The notes under the pieces: generated by a model
The model's database searches: none
What the model was told of the DNA's origin: nothing
What the model saw: only the letters and a program-made list of their open reading frames with translations
Position numbers and translations under genes: made by a program
NCBI RefSeq assembly: GCF_002251855.1
Contig: NZ_NOXW01000022.1
Span: forward strand, 124,001-188,000
Source: Rhodoferax sp. TH121
GTDB taxonomy: Bacteria > Pseudomonadota > Gammaproteobacteria > Burkholderiales > Burkholderiaceae_C
Direction: 5' to 3'
DNA: 64,000 nucleotides
Shown: piece by piece, positions 36,312-45,763 of the stretch
Position numbering within the stretch: position 1 is the first letter of the stretch
Layout of the letters: every line of letters begins with the position of its first letter

Positions 36312-37773
36312 ATAAAAAACGCTTGTCTTGCGCCAAGATTTTCCATTGAGTTGCATCAAATGTCCCTCTTCTCACAGCATCAAGCACTCGAGGGGTTTCA
36401 TATAGCATGTACTTAACCTGATACCTTTTAACGAACTCTTGAAGAAGCTCGCGTGAATTAATAAGCGACATGGTGTATCGATAGTAGTCCATGCCATATG
36501 AATCTACGCGGCAATCTATAGTTGGACGTAAGCGAGGGTGTGCGCGGTAAATGAGTTCAGCCCCGAGTTCCATGCTATTAAGGACGTTGCCATGATGGCT
36601 ATCATCTTCTAACGCAGCCTCAAGTTCAGGACCTAAACGATATAGACCATACGAATAAGGTTTTACTCCGTATGCATTTCCATACAGTACAACTAAGATT
36701 ATCAGTATGGAGCTCGTTATGGCCATGATTTTTGTTATTGCTAACTGAAAGTGAGGCAATTTCCATACTTCAGGTTGTAATCTTGTCAACAAATACGCTG
36801 CAACTATCCCAAGGTAGACTGGAAAACGAATTGCTTTGTAGGCTAGTGCGGTAAACAATAAAAATACAAGTACATCAACTGCGCTTAATTTCTGACGGTG
36901 TATGCAAATCCATACGACACAGGCAATCCAGACAATAAGAGCAATCCACCAGCCGCGCTCATTTACCCAGCGCTTTGAAAAAGTGGGCATCCATTCCCCA
37001 ATTAAGACGCTTAAAGTTGGATCATTGCTAAAACCAATTACAAATCTTAGCATTTCATCGCCGAATGGATTTATAAGACACGCACCAAGGCTTGAAAATG
37101 CGATACCCGCAAGCACCAGACTTAAGCGATTTGGGCGAAATACTTCCGCCTGGCTATGTCTTATACTGTCGAGGTGATTTCCCGCGGCATAAACGCCCGC
37201 TAATAATGGGCCAAGAATAAATGAGCCATGTGTATTGACCCAAATTACTTGAATAAGTATTATGTAAAAGGTATATTGGGGGCGAATCCGTTGGCGCAGC
37301 TTCTCTAACGCGATCCAGTAACAGATCAGTAAGAGCGTGGCAATCAACTCCGGACGTAATACATGGCGATAGTTCTCGACCGTGACAGCCAATAGCCCCC
37401 CGAAAAGGCTTGTTGCCCAATTTCCGCGGCTACATACCCAGCCAAGTGAAGTAGCAAATACGAATAGTAGTAGTCCTAAAGCAGCGTGGATAAAGGGCAG
37501 ATTCTCAGTGCCAACGGACAAGAGTAGTACGTGAAACAAAAGAGAGCTAAGCCACTCGTGGGCGTTGAAGTGTTGGCTGGCAACTTCGGTGAATGGAAAA
37601 AGCAACGTGTCGGGAATTTCATGCGAATCAAAGATGATTTCGCCAATTTTTGCCTGTAGCCAAAAATCAACACCTGCAACTTGCACGAAACTGGCGTAAA
37701 TGCAGCATAGAGTCGTGACTAATAATGCGTAATTCCGCCAGATATACAGGGCGTTGTTGTTTGAGGCGGTCAT
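36274..37773 (-). CDS. multi-pass membrane protein, GT-C-like, function unknown (paralogue 2)
   Basis: A 499-residue membrane protein aligning end to end with the 32355 gene product. It has DFWLQAKIGEIIF...LLFPFTEVASQHFNAHEWL, ENYRHVLRPELIATLL, WVNTHGSFILGP and, at the C-terminus, GNVLNSMELGAELIYRAHPRLRPTIDCRVDSYGMDYYRY (split here for brevity). The strongly kept acidic loop motifs (HEWL near the N-terminus and the DxRxDSYG near the end) are candidate active-site residues. It could have arisen by local duplication with the yfhO-like gene then lying between the copies. Base composition is low in G+C like its neighbours. Confidence 0.75.
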   Translation of the reverse strand: MTASNNNALYIWRNYALLVTTLCCIYASFVQVAGVDFWLQAKIGEIIFDSHEIPDTLLFPFTEVASQHFNAHEWLSSLLFHVLLLSVGTENLPFIHAALGLLLFVFATSLGWVCSRGNWATSLFGGLLAVTVENYRHVLRPELIATLLLICYWIALEKLRQRIRPQYTFYIILIQVIWVNTHGSFILGPLLAGVYAAGNHLDSIRHSQAEVFRPNRLSLVLAGIAFSSLGACLINPFGDEMLRFVIGFSNDPTLSVLIGEWMPTFSKRWVNERGWWIALIVWIACVVWICIHRQKLSAVDVLVFLLFTALAYKAIRFPVYLGIVAAYLLTRLQPEVWKLPHFQLAITKIMAITSSILIILVVLYGNAYGVKPYSYGLYRLGPELEAALEDDSHHGNVLNSMELGAELIYRAHPRLRPTIDCRVDSYGMDYYRYTMSLINSRELLQEFVKRYQVKYMLYETPRVLDAVRRGTFDATQWKILAQDKRFLFMQYEPSSENVN

Positions 37774-37873
37774 GTAAAGTTAAATATGTGGCTGCTAAGG
37801 AGAGCTAGCTGTTTCGATACGCGTTCCTTTTGAAACTGGGTAAAGTATAGCCAGTCGTGCAATATTGCCTGCA

Positions 37874-39484
37874 ATGAACATGTGTTACGAAAGTCTGAAA
37901 TTGAAGCAAAATCAGGCAATTAATGCGCATTATCAAGTCGTCGAGAGTCGGTCTTGGTGTGGCGCCGCCTTCAGTCCTAGGGCTCTCGTCCTTATTGCTA
38001 TGTGCCTACCGCTTCACTTTGGGGGCGCAGCGCAAGAGGCGTTTGCTGGCCCTGCACAACTGCCCAACCTCGGCGACCCTATCTCCATCTCCCCCGCCAC
38101 AGAACGCCGTCTCGGCGATCGTATTGCCCGCGAGCTGTACCGCGATCCAGACTACTTGGACGACGCGGTGATCGGCGACTATGTGCAAAGTATTTGGCTG
38201 CCTTTGATGGCCGCTGCCCGCGCGCGTGGGGAGTTGCCGCCTGAATTGGATGTACAGTATGCATGGAAGGTGTTATTGGGGCGGGATCGGTCTGTCAACG
38301 CCTTTGCTTTGCCGGGCGCCTATTTCGGGGTGCATCTTGGGCTGGTGGGTGTGGTTTCTAGCAAAGACGAACTGGCTGCGGTGTTGGCCCATGAGCTGAG
38401 CCATGTGACGCAGCGCCATATTGCCCGCTTGATTACCCGCCAAAACGAGCAGACGCCCTGGTTGATTGGCGCGATGATATTGGGGGCGATGGCGGCGAGC
38501 AAGAACCCCAACGGTGCCAATGCGGTGATCGTGGGCGGACAAGCGGTTGCGGCCCAGACGCAGCTCAACTTTTCACGCGACATGGAGCGTGAGGCGGACC
38601 GTGTAGGGTTCGGTATCGCCGGCCAAGCGGGGTTTGCCCCCCAGGGTTTTGTGTCGATGTTCGAGAAGCTGCAGCAGTCGAATCGGCTCAATGATGCGGG
38701 CGGTTTTCCCTATCTGCGCAGCCACCCACTCAGCACAGAGCGCATGGCGGACATGCAAGCGCGTATTCCCAGCCAAACCGCAACTACACCGCCTGCACCT
38801 GCGGGCGAACACTTGTTGATCGCAGCCCGTGCCCGCGTCCTGTCCAATCCCGCGGTGGACGCTTTACGGCATTGGGTGCAAGAGGCTGAGCCTGTGCAGC
38901 TGGCGCGCCAACCTGTTGCGCAGCAGGCCGGGATCTTGTATGCCGCAACACTTGCAGCTTCGCGCTTGCGGTCATTCGACCAAGCGGATGCATTGGGATC
39001 ACGCCTGCGCGCGGCAGCTGGATCGGATGCCCAGTTGGCGCGTCAGGTGAGTCTGTTGCTTGCGGAGGTTGCTTTGGCGCGTGGCAATGCCGAGCTTGCC
39101 ATGGGGGAGCTAGGCGCCCAAGGGCCCATTCGCAGCCGTGCCGAGCTATTTCTGATGGCCCAAGCCCAGTTGGCACTTGAGCGCGCGGATGCTGCGTCAC
39201 AAAGCCTGCAAACTTGGGTGGCGGACAACCCGAGTGACGCCCAAGCTTGGCAATGGCTGGCTCGTAGTACCGCTGCGCAGGGGCGCACCATTGCCTCCAT
39301 ACGGGCAGAGGCCGAAGTGAATATTGCGCAGCTGGATTACCCGGCTGCCCTGACCCGACTCAAGGCGGCGCAGGACATGGCGCGCACCAACCCCGCTGCA
39401 GGTGACCATTTCGAGGCATCCATCGTGGACACCCGGGCGCGCCAGATGGAACAGTTACTTCGAGAACAGGCGCTCGAGCGCTGA
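37874..39484 (+). CDS. periplasmic M48 metalloprotease with TPR region (BepA/YfgC-like)
   Basis: A protein of about 536 residues. A long N-terminal leader contains a signal-peptide core (LVLIAMCLPLHFGG), then mature sequence from about residue 60. The zinc-protease motif is AVLAHELSHVTQRH with the third ligand in SRDMEREADRVGFGIA. Residues from about 300 on form TPR-like helical repeats (ALARGNAELAMGELGAQGP, DNPSDAQAWQWLARSTAAQG). BepA degrades stalled outer-membrane proteins such as LptD at the BAM complex. ATG 37874 is chosen; TTG 37865 and ATG 37880 are alternatives. Its G+C-rich composition marks the right edge of the AT-rich island. Confidence 0.9.
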   Translation: MNMCYESLKLKQNQAINAHYQVVESRSWCGAAFSPRALVLIAMCLPLHFGGAAQEAFAGPAQLPNLGDPISISPATERRLGDRIARELYRDPDYLDDAVIGDYVQSIWLPLMAAARARGELPPELDVQYAWKVLLGRDRSVNAFALPGAYFGVHLGLVGVVSSKDELAAVLAHELSHVTQRHIARLITRQNEQTPWLIGAMILGAMAASKNPNGANAVIVGGQAVAAQTQLNFSRDMEREADRVGFGIAGQAGFAPQGFVSMFEKLQQSNRLNDAGGFPYLRSHPLSTERMADMQARIPSQTATTPPAPAGEHLLIAARARVLSNPAVDALRHWVQEAEPVQLARQPVAQQAGILYAATLAASRLRSFDQADALGSRLRAAAGSDAQLARQVSLLLAEVALARGNAELAMGELGAQGPIRSRAELFLMAQAQLALERADAASQSLQTWVADNPSDAQAWQWLARSTAAQGRTIASIRAEAEVNIAQLDYPAALTRLKAAQDMARTNPAAGDHFEASIVDTRARQMEQLLREQALER

Positions 39485-39805
39485 ATCGATGACCATGCCC
39501 AGCGCGGTGTAAATCAGTGAGCCGATCAGGGCGGCGGTAAACCCTTGTACGTGGAAGCCTTCCAGCACACTGGCCGCCGACCAAAACATCAGTGCATTGA
39601 TGACAAACAGAAACAGGCCCAGCGTCAACACGGTGAAGGGCAGAGTTAGTACGACCAGCAGGGGACGCACTACCGTGTTGAGCAAACCAATCACAAATGC
39701 AGCGATCAACGCGGCGGTAAAGCTTTTCACTTCCACACCGCTGTAGAGATGCGCCACCGCCAGCAAGGCGCTGGCGCTCAGAATCCATTTGAGGAGCAGT
39801 TTCAT
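39455..39805 (-). CDS. phage-holin-4-superfamily (PF04020-like) small membrane protein
   Basis: A 116-residue protein with four hydrophobic segments and the family pattern FTAALIAAFVIGLLNTVVRPLL, LTLPFTVLTLGLFLFVINALMFW. The family is widespread in bacteria with no firm function despite the holin label. The start is taken at MKLLLKWIL; a longer in-frame extension is not hydrophobic and looks spurious. The 3' end overlaps the protease gene by 30 bp tail to tail. Confidence 0.88.
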   Translation of the reverse strand: MKLLLKWILSASALLAVAHLYSGVEVKSFTAALIAAFVIGLLNTVVRPLLVVLTLPFTVLTLGLFLFVINALMFWSAASVLEGFHVQGFTAALIGSLIYTALGMVIDSALERLFSK

Positions 39806-39876
39806 GGTGCGCCAGCATAGCACCGGCCTGCTGCGCAGCCCAGAGGTGCGCGCTTCCGTACTGTGCAAACTGTGTG

Positions 39877-40587
39877 TCAGGATTTGTGCGCCAGCGCGGC
39901 CTGGGTGCGCTTTTGGCTCCACCAGCCTGCGCTCAGCACACCCAGCACAGCGACCGCATACAGCGTCCAGCGGGCGGCCAGTTGCATGGCGTCAGAGGTG
40001 TTGGCATCGCCGAACACCGGGCGCAACAAGGCTTCGCCCACCACCATCTTGGCGGCCGTGAACGCCAGCACCGCCGCGCCCAGCTGGATGATGATGGGGA
40101 AACGCTCCACCAACCGCAGCACCACGCTGCTGCCAAACACCACAATCGGCACGCTGATCAGCAGGCCGATTACCACCAGGTCCATGGCGCCGTGCGCGGC
40201 ACCGGCCACGCCCAGCACGTTGTCAATGCCCATCAGCGCGTCAGCCACCACAATGGTTTTCATGGCACCCCAGAAGGTGCTGGCGGACGGGCCGTCGTGT
40301 TCGCCATCGTCCTGGTCCGCCAGCAGCTGGTAGGCAATCCACAACAGCCCCAAGCCGCCCACCAGCATCAATCCGGGAACCTTGAGCAGCCAGACCACGC
40401 CGAGGGTCATGATGGAACGCACCACGATAGCACCCACCGTACCCCACAGAATGGCTTTGCGTTTGAGTGGGGGCGGGAGGTTGCGTGCGGCCAGCGCAAT
40501 CACAATGGCGTTGTCGCCGGCCAGGACGAGGTCGATGAGCACAATAGCCAGCAGAGCGGACCACCAAGGGGCAGAGAGAAATTCCAT
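39877..40587 (-). CDS. TerC-family membrane protein under Mn2+ riboswitch control
   Basis: A 236-residue TerC/YjbE-type transporter with seven predicted helices. The DN motifs are VLAGDNAIVIALAARNLPP and VADALMGIDNVLGVAGAAHG. It is a paralogue of the 19476 gene. A yybP-ykoY element lies 105 bp upstream of the start (40693-40808), which ties it to manganese: the family is thought to export Mn2+ or load it onto exported proteins. The gene is monocistronic as far as seen, with a 71-bp gap to the holin-like gene. Confidence 0.9.
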   Translation of the reverse strand: MEFLSAPWWSALLAIVLIDLVLAGDNAIVIALAARNLPPPLKRKAILWGTVGAIVVRSIMTLGVVWLLKVPGLMLVGGLGLLWIAYQLLADQDDGEHDGPSASTFWGAMKTIVVADALMGIDNVLGVAGAAHGAMDLVVIGLLISVPIVVFGSSVVLRLVERFPIIIQLGAAVLAFTAAKMVVGEALLRPVFGDANTSDAMQLAARWTLYAVAVLGVLSAGWWSQKRTQAALAHKS

Positions 40588-40662
40588 GTCAAATCCGGTT
40601 TCAAGTCGATGGGGTTACATCGCGGACTGGACGGCGAGCAGGGATGGGAGGCCACCAACGCA

Positions 40663-40697
40663 CTTCGATCCAACCCGCGGTGGGGCTGCAATCGAAG
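40663..40697 (-). promoter_or_regulatory. alternative hairpin in the riboswitch expression platform
   Basis: In the RNA, CTTCGAT (the 3' side of riboswitch stem P1) can pair instead with a downstream ATCGAAG, 21 nt away, forming a hairpin that excludes P1. There is no U-run after it, so control may be translational or Rho-dependent. Nothing else recognisable is seen in 40588-40662. Confidence 0.5.
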
Positions 40698-40808
40698 GTC
40701 TTGCTCAGCCAGGTGGGGCACCTGGCCCAACAAGCCGGAAGCGGAGCTTCGTACTGACGACTTGTTGTTCAGCGCTGCAGGACAGCACCAGGGAGCTACT
40801 CCCCTTCG
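40693..40808 (-). ncRNA. yybP-ykoY manganese riboswitch
   Basis: Read on the minus strand the element opens with CGAAGGGGAGTAGC and closes with GAGCAAGACCTTCG. GGGGAGTAGC and GCAAGACC are the conserved yybP-ykoY signatures, and CGAAGG/CCTTCG forms the closing P1 stem. GC-rich hairpins (for example GGCCAGGTGCCCCACCTGG) fill the middle. The element senses Mn2+ and usually turns on efflux genes, which fits the TerC gene downstream. It occupies most of the 344-bp gap between terC and the DUF1289 gene. Confidence 0.92.
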
Positions 40809-40931
40809 GCCGCGCAGTGTAAGCGCAGGGACGTAAAGACCCGCAATAACCAGGGGTTATCCGCGATTTGCGCCAGTGACAAAAATCGGCTCCAGGGACG
40901 GTATATGATCCGCCCCCTTCTACGGGAATCT

Positions 40932-41363
40932 ATGGCAGGCATTCACATCACTGACATCGAATCGGCTATCAACTATTGGCGTGCGCGCGAGCCTTCGCCT
41001 GATGGCGTATCGTTGCCCGCACCCACGCGTGCGCTGGCCGAGGTGTATGCCTTACTGGTGTATTACCACGAAACCGAAGCTGATGCGGCCAGCATGCCAC
41101 CCAAGGCGCTGGCAGCATGGCTCGCGTGGTACGAGAGCACGCCCGACACCCCGTGCATTGCCATTTGCTCCACGAGCCAGGGCGATGATCTTTGTAAAGG
41201 CTGTGGCCGCACCTTCGACGAGGTGCAGCGCTGGCCGGAGATGGGCCCCGCTGACAAGCGGGCCACTTGGCGCCGTATCACACTGGATGCGAGCGCTTGG
41301 CGCTTCAACAAATACGCGGAGCGGGCTGCTGAGGGGCATGCCGCGCAGGATGATTTGCTATGA
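40932..41363 (+). CDS. DUF3717-DUF1289 two-domain protein
   Basis: A 143-residue protein. The N-terminal half (about 1-75: ITDIESAINYWRARE, ALAEVYALLVYYHE) matches DUF3717. The C-terminal half has the four-cysteine DUF1289 motif PCIAICSTSQGDDLCKGC followed by GRTFDEVQRWPEM, possibly binding a metal or Fe-S cluster. ATG 40932 follows GGGAA. Function is unknown for both domains. The gene diverges from the terC riboswitch. A family-1 repeat starts over its stop codon. Confidence 0.85.
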   Translation: MAGIHITDIESAINYWRAREPSPDGVSLPAPTRALAEVYALLVYYHETEADAASMPPKALAAWLAWYESTPDTPCIAICSTSQGDDLCKGCGRTFDEVQRWPEMGPADKRATWRRITLDASAWRFNKYAERAAEGHAAQDDLL

Positions 41364-41412
41364 AAACGGTAGCTGCTCGCGCAGTATCTACGGGGGTTAA
41401 GGGTTAATTTGA
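41357..41412 (+). repeat. dispersed hairpin repeat, family 1, copy B
   Basis: GCTATGAAAACGGTAGC then TGCTCGCGCAGTATCTACGG and a less conserved tail. It begins within the last codons of the DUF1289 gene and includes its stop. The hairpin arm pairs GCTAT with GTAGC through a G-U pair. Confidence 0.7.
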
Positions 41413-41441
41413 TACCAAAGGTGTTTGGTGTCCACCTGCCG

Positions 41442-42001
41442 CTACTTCCAGCGAACGGGCTCAATATCGACGGTATTCACGCCGTCGCCCAACATCAGTA
41501 CCCCTTCTTGCACCGTCGCCTGCAGCTGCATGCTGCGCTGCGCCAGCTTGGCCAGTGCCTGCGAGGTGGCCGACGGAATGCGCCACACCTGCAGCTTGTC
41601 CAGCCGGCTCAGCTTGCCCTCAATGCCCTTCCACCAAATGTCGGCAGAGTGGGCAAAGGGGTAGAGCAGCACTGCATCGGCCTTGTTACAGGCCTTGCTG
41701 ATGGGCTTGTCTTCAGGCTGGCCTACTTCGATCCACAGGCGCTTCTGGCCCGTGAAATCGGTCAGTGACACGTCCGGATCTTCCGGGTCGGACAGCCCGG
41801 CGCCAAAGGCCAAGGTGCCGTCACCGTTGCAGACGGTCTGCAACTGGTGCGCGTTGAAGGCCAAGGCCACCAGCCGCACCATCATGCGCTCATCGGTCTC
41901 GCTCGGGTGGCGCGCCAGCGTTAGCGCGTGGTCTGCGTAATAGGCGTGGTCAATGTCGGCAATCGACAGGTTGGCCTTGTAGATGGTGGATTTGAGTGCC
42001 A

Positions 42002-42002
<1 letters not shown>
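41442..42002 (-). CDS. yaeQ: YaeQ family protein
   Basis: A 186-residue YaeQ-family protein with ALKSTIYKANLSIADIDHAYYADH at the N-terminus, then the nuclease-like core LWIEVGQPEDKPISKACNKAD. The family adopts a PD-(D/E)XK-like fold, but the catalytic role is unproved. Its ATG shares one base with the purB stop (TGATG), so the two are translationally coupled. Confidence 0.93.
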
Positions 42003-43450
<1,448 letters not shown>

Positions 43451-43477
43451 TCATCCTCAAGCAACTGTCAAGACTCC

Positions 43478-44092
43478 ATGAAATTACTCGGATCCACTTC
43501 CAGCCCCTATGTTCGCAAAGTCCGCGTCGTGATGGCCGAGAAGAAGCTCGATTACGCCTTTGTCACTGAAGACGTTTGGGCCGCTGACACCACCATTGCC
43601 GAGTCCAATCCGCTGGGTAAAGTGCCCTGCCTGATCATGGAAGGTGCGGAAGCCCTGTTCGACTCCCGGGTGATTGTGGAATACCTCGACACCTTGTCGC
43701 CCGTCGGTAAGTTGATCCCGTCGGTCGGTCGTGAGCGCGCTGAAATTAAGACGTGGGAAGCGCTGGCGGATGGTTTGATGGACGCGGCCATTCTGGCGCG
43801 CTTGGAAGCCACCTGGACCGGCCGCACCAAGGCGCAGCGCAGCCAAGCCTGGATCGACCGCCAGATGCGTAAGGTCACCGACGCCGTCAAGGCCATGGAC
43901 CGGGGTCTCGGAGAAAAACCGTTTTGCGGTGGCATCCACCTCAGTCTGGCCGACATTGCCGTGGGTTGCGCCCTGGGTTATCTGGATTTCCGTTTCCCGC
44001 AGATCGATTGGCGTGCCGACCACCCCAATCTGGCCAAGCTGATGGAAAAACTGGCGCAGCGCCCGAGCTTCGCAGACTCCATTCCAGCCTAG
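43478..44092 (+). CDS. glutathione S-transferase family protein
   Basis: A 204-residue GST. The thioredoxin-like N-terminal domain (1-78) has GSTSSPYVRKVRVVMAEKK with the active-site serine region, VPCLIME and the gamma-glutamyl contact DSRVIVEYLD. An all-helical C-terminal domain carries LSLADIAVGCALGYLDFR, the N-capping box. The substrate is unknown. ATG 43478 opens 96 bp from divergent purB. Confidence 0.92.
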   Translation: MKLLGSTSSPYVRKVRVVMAEKKLDYAFVTEDVWAADTTIAESNPLGKVPCLIMEGAEALFDSRVIVEYLDTLSPVGKLIPSVGRERAEIKTWEALADGLMDAAILARLEATWTGRTKAQRSQAWIDRQMRKVTDAVKAMDRGLGEKPFCGGIHLSLADIAVGCALGYLDFRFPQIDWRADHPNLAKLMEKLAQRPSFADSIPA

Positions 44093-44199
44093 GATTGGCG
44101 CGGCTTGGCGGGTCAAAAGGTCCCGTAGGCCACGTTTTTACACGGAATTACACAAAAACACTGGCCAAAACCCGCGCCCGTGCTTACAGTCTGCCGACC

Positions 44200-44433
44200 A
44201 TGGCGACTTACAAAACTGTTTACAAGTGCCGCGAATGCGGGGCCACCAGCTACCAGCCGGTGATTGACCGTGCCGCCAATGGTGCGCTCAAGCCCACCGG
44301 TGCGTACAAGTGCACCGGTTGCCGCAATGTGTTTGCCTCCCTGCGTGCTTGGTGGGAGCCACGGCGATCGGTGGAGTTTCAGGACTTTCAGGGCAGCAAA
44401 TTTAGCGGTCAAGTCAACGCAACCGGACGCTGA
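44200..44433 (+). CDS. small zinc-ribbon protein
   Basis: A 77-residue protein with two CxxC pairs (Cys10/13 in YKCRECGATSYQP and Cys38/41 in YKCTGCRNVF), a compact zinc ribbon. The tail (AWWEPRRSVEFQDFQGSKFSG) is polar. No family function is known to me. The start ATG 44200 is the last before the zinc ribbon; longer in-frame sequence reads back into the GST gene and is rejected. Confidence 0.78.
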   Translation: MATYKTVYKCRECGATSYQPVIDRAANGALKPTGAYKCTGCRNVFASLRAWWEPRRSVEFQDFQGSKFSGQVNATGR

Positions 44434-44456
44434 TCCGACCATCTCCTTGTGGCAGC

Positions 44457-44906
44457 CTAGCTGTTGGCGCGTTTCTTGAGCCAGCGCATCACCCCGCCCA
44501 CTACGGGCAACTTCTCGTACAGCTCTTCTGCCGCGTCCCAGTAGTCGCGGTGCAGTGTGACCAAGCCGGTGTCGTCCAGCACCAGGTGCGAGCCCCCCAG
44601 AATGACTTGCTCCTCGCCCTGTTTGAAGCGGCGGAAGTAAAAACGAAACTCCCAAGTCAGAAAACATTGCGTTCCCTGCACGATGCGCTCACGCACCACA
44701 AAGCGCGGGCTCTCCAGGGTTTCGAACATGTGGGCGAAGATGCCGCTGATGGCGGGCACTCCCCGCACATCATTGAATGGGTCTTTGAAGCGCGCATCTG
44801 CTGCGTACAGGCTTGGCAGCGTTGCCAGCGATGCGGGTGTCAGCGTTTCAAAAAAAGCGACCACCCTGTTGACGGCGTCGTCGCTGGCATGTGTGGGTGT
44901 AGTCAT
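44457..44906 (-). CDS. NTF2-like/SnoaL-fold protein
   Basis: A 149-residue protein with the NTF2 cone fold pattern: VVAFFETLTPASLATLPSLYAADARFKDPFNDVRG, FVVRERIVQGTQCFLTWEF and LVTLHRDYWDAAEELYEKLPVVGGVMRWLKKR (given in parts). Relatives encoded with an SDR, DUF3833 and cyclopropane-synthase genes are probably small-molecule binding or isomerase proteins. Its ATG overlaps the SDR stop by four bases. It is the last gene of the minus-strand lipid cluster. Confidence 0.87.
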   Translation of the reverse strand: MTTPTHASDDAVNRVVAFFETLTPASLATLPSLYAADARFKDPFNDVRGVPAISGIFAHMFETLESPRFVVRERIVQGTQCFLTWEFRFYFRRFKQGEEQVILGGSHLVLDDTGLVTLHRDYWDAAEELYEKLPVVGGVMRWLKKRANS

Positions 44907-45682
44907 AGGGTGGCGCGTTTGACGAGGTAGAAGTAGGCCCGGTTGGGCAAGAGGCGCAGGGTCTGTAGCCACAGCGTAAAACGTTTTGGGAAATGGATCT
45001 CGAACCGGCCATGCGCCCAGCCTTTGAGGATGGCTTGGGCTGCTTGGGCGGGGGTGAGCAGCGCGGGCATGGCGAAGTCGTTTTGCGCGGTGAGCGGGGT
45101 TTGCACAAAACCGGGGTTGATGAGTGACACGCCTATGCCTTTGTCGTGCAGGTCCAGATACAAAGTTTCCGCCAGGTTGATCAGTGCAGCCTTGGTCGGG
45201 CCATAGGCCAGGCTGTTGGGCAGGCCGCGGTAACCGGCCACGCTGCCCACCAGCGCGATGTGGCCGGCGCCGCGCGCCAGCAGCGCAGGCAGCACCGCAC
45301 TCAACAGTTGCAGGGCGCCGGTGTAGTTCACCGCCAAATGGCGTTGCATATCGCTCAGGTCCAGCGCGTGGGCACGCATGGGGGTGTAGTGCCCGGCGCA
45401 ATAGACCACGCAGTCCAGCGGACCACCGGCCAGCAGCTGGTCGGCTGCGGCATGCACGGCGGCGGAGTCGGTGGCGTCCAGCGGCAATGCGGTACTGCCG
45501 GGGTGGGCCGCCACAAAGGCCTCCAGGTCGTGCACCTTGCGGGCCGATACGACGACATGCGCACCCTGGGCATGCAGGGCCGCCGCTGTCGCCTCACCAA
45601 TGCCACTGGAGGCGCCGACGATCCAGACAGTTTTGCCACGCCAGTCGCGCAGCGGAGGGTTCAAGGGCTGAAAGAGGGGCAT
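44903..45682 (-). CDS. short-chain dehydrogenase/reductase
   Basis: A 259-residue SDR. Seen are the nucleotide motif VGASSGIGEATAAAL, DATD at the adenine site, CAGHYTPM, and the catalytic set Ser (LVGSVAGYRG) and Tyr-Lys (AYGPTKAAL). ATG 45682 is preferred; 17 further upstream codons come from repeat sequence. The substrate is likely a lipid or carbonyl intermediate, by context. It is separated from the rest of the cluster by 79 bp holding repeat copy C. Confidence 0.9.
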   Translation of the reverse strand: MPLFQPLNPPLRDWRGKTVWIVGASSGIGEATAAALHAQGAHVVVSARKVHDLEAFVAAHPGSTALPLDATDSAAVHAAADQLLAGGPLDCVVYCAGHYTPMRAHALDLSDMQRHLAVNYTGALQLLSAVLPALLARGAGHIALVGSVAGYRGLPNSLAYGPTKAALINLAETLYLDLHDKGIGVSLINPGFVQTPLTAQNDFAMPALLTPAQAAQAILKGWAHGRFEIHFPKRFTLWLQTLRLLPNRAYFYLVKRATL

Positions 45683-45695
45683 GGGAACAACCTTG

Positions 45696-45763
45696 TATGC
45701 TCTATTTTTGATAGCTGCTCGCGCAATATCCACAGGGGCTAGGTGCCAATTTGGCTTGAAATC
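45696..45763 (+). repeat. dispersed hairpin repeat, family 1, copy C
   Basis: CTCTATTTTTGATAGC, TGCTCGCGCAATATCCACAG and GGGCTAGGTGCC...TTTGGCTTGAAA on the plus strand. This is the best conserved copy. It lies between two minus-strand genes, opposite in orientation to both, whereas the other intergenic copies run in the sense of the gene they follow. Confidence 0.8.

Noticed and set aside
39455-39805. Prophage remnant suggested by the holin-like annotation
   Set aside because: PF04020-type proteins are widespread chromosomal membrane proteins; no other phage gene is near.
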